Assembly (NCBI GenBank): GCA_964007475.1
Contig: OZ023273.1
Location: 115,677,812 to 115,741,811, forward strand
Length of the DNA stretch: 64,000 nt
Reading direction: 5' to 3'
DNA from: Hybos culiciformis
Taxonomy: Eukaryota > Arthropoda > Insecta > Diptera > Hybotidae
The notes beneath the pieces were generated by a model, which searched no databases, was not told the origin of the DNA, and saw only the letters and a program-made list of their open reading frames with translations. Both the position numbers and the translations under genes were made by a program. This document shows positions 63,909 through 64,000 of the stretch, piece after piece. The first letter of the stretch is position 1. Each line of letters begins with the position of its first letter.

Positions 63909-64000
63909 CTGCAAAAAATACAAAAAAAAAAAGAAATGCGAACACAAAAAAAAATTGTGATTTTAGTGCCAATAATATTTAAGCCAATTTATTTACAATG

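Overview
This window is nuclear DNA from an insect-like animal. It is very AT-rich, has no operon structure, and its genes are split by GT-AG introns. The proteins are animal families: an NFX1/shuttle craft zinc-finger protein, an anoctamin-8-type membrane protein and a Kruppel-type C2H2 zinc-finger protein. Between the genes lie many short terminal-inverted-repeat elements and tandem repeats. I could not fix the species. From memory, not checked, Drosophila carries shuttle craft, an anoctamin-8 homologue and a neighbouring C2H2 zinc-finger gene in the Adh region of chromosome 2L. That would make this a conserved dipteran-type block.

Layout: 1-1372 is an array of about 118-bp repeats ending in a retroelement-like tail and a GATA microsatellite. 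1373-14529 has no gene I can support; it holds one TA-flanked MITE-like element, a 24-bp minisatellite, a compact double hairpin and a 216-bp foldback element. 14530-17571 (+) is a seven-exon gene for an unrecognised 593-residue alpha-helical protein; all six introns join in frame. 21833-25197 (-) is a complete four-exon shuttle craft/NFX1 homologue of 1014 residues. 25198-28615 is intergenic, with a 59-bp array of palindromes beside a GC-rich, CCAAT-bearing stretch that may be a promoter. 28616-33131 (-) is a complete three-exon C2H2 zinc-finger gene (444 residues, eight fingers) with Groucho- and CtBP-like motifs near its N terminus and a hAT-type MITE in intron 1. 33132-49778 has no gene; it holds a GAGC/GCTC-rich patch, a 1.43-kb TIR element containing an inverted pair of tRNA-like sequences, and a second hAT-type MITE. 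49779-63908 (-) is the 3' part of an anoctamin-8 homologue: eleven exons, 742 codons in one frame, with the 5' end beyond the right edge.

The genes do not form a pathway. Shuttle craft and the C2H2 protein are likely nucleic-acid regulators, anoctamin-8 is a membrane protein, and the 593-residue protein has no assigned role. I saw no convincing new multi-gene system. The most unusual objects are the composite TIR/tRNA-like element at 38595-40028, the palindrome array at 27463-27830, and the eh1 plus CtBP-like motifs in the zinc-finger protein. Splice junctions were inferred by reading frame, GT-AG ends and family alignment; no transcript data were available.
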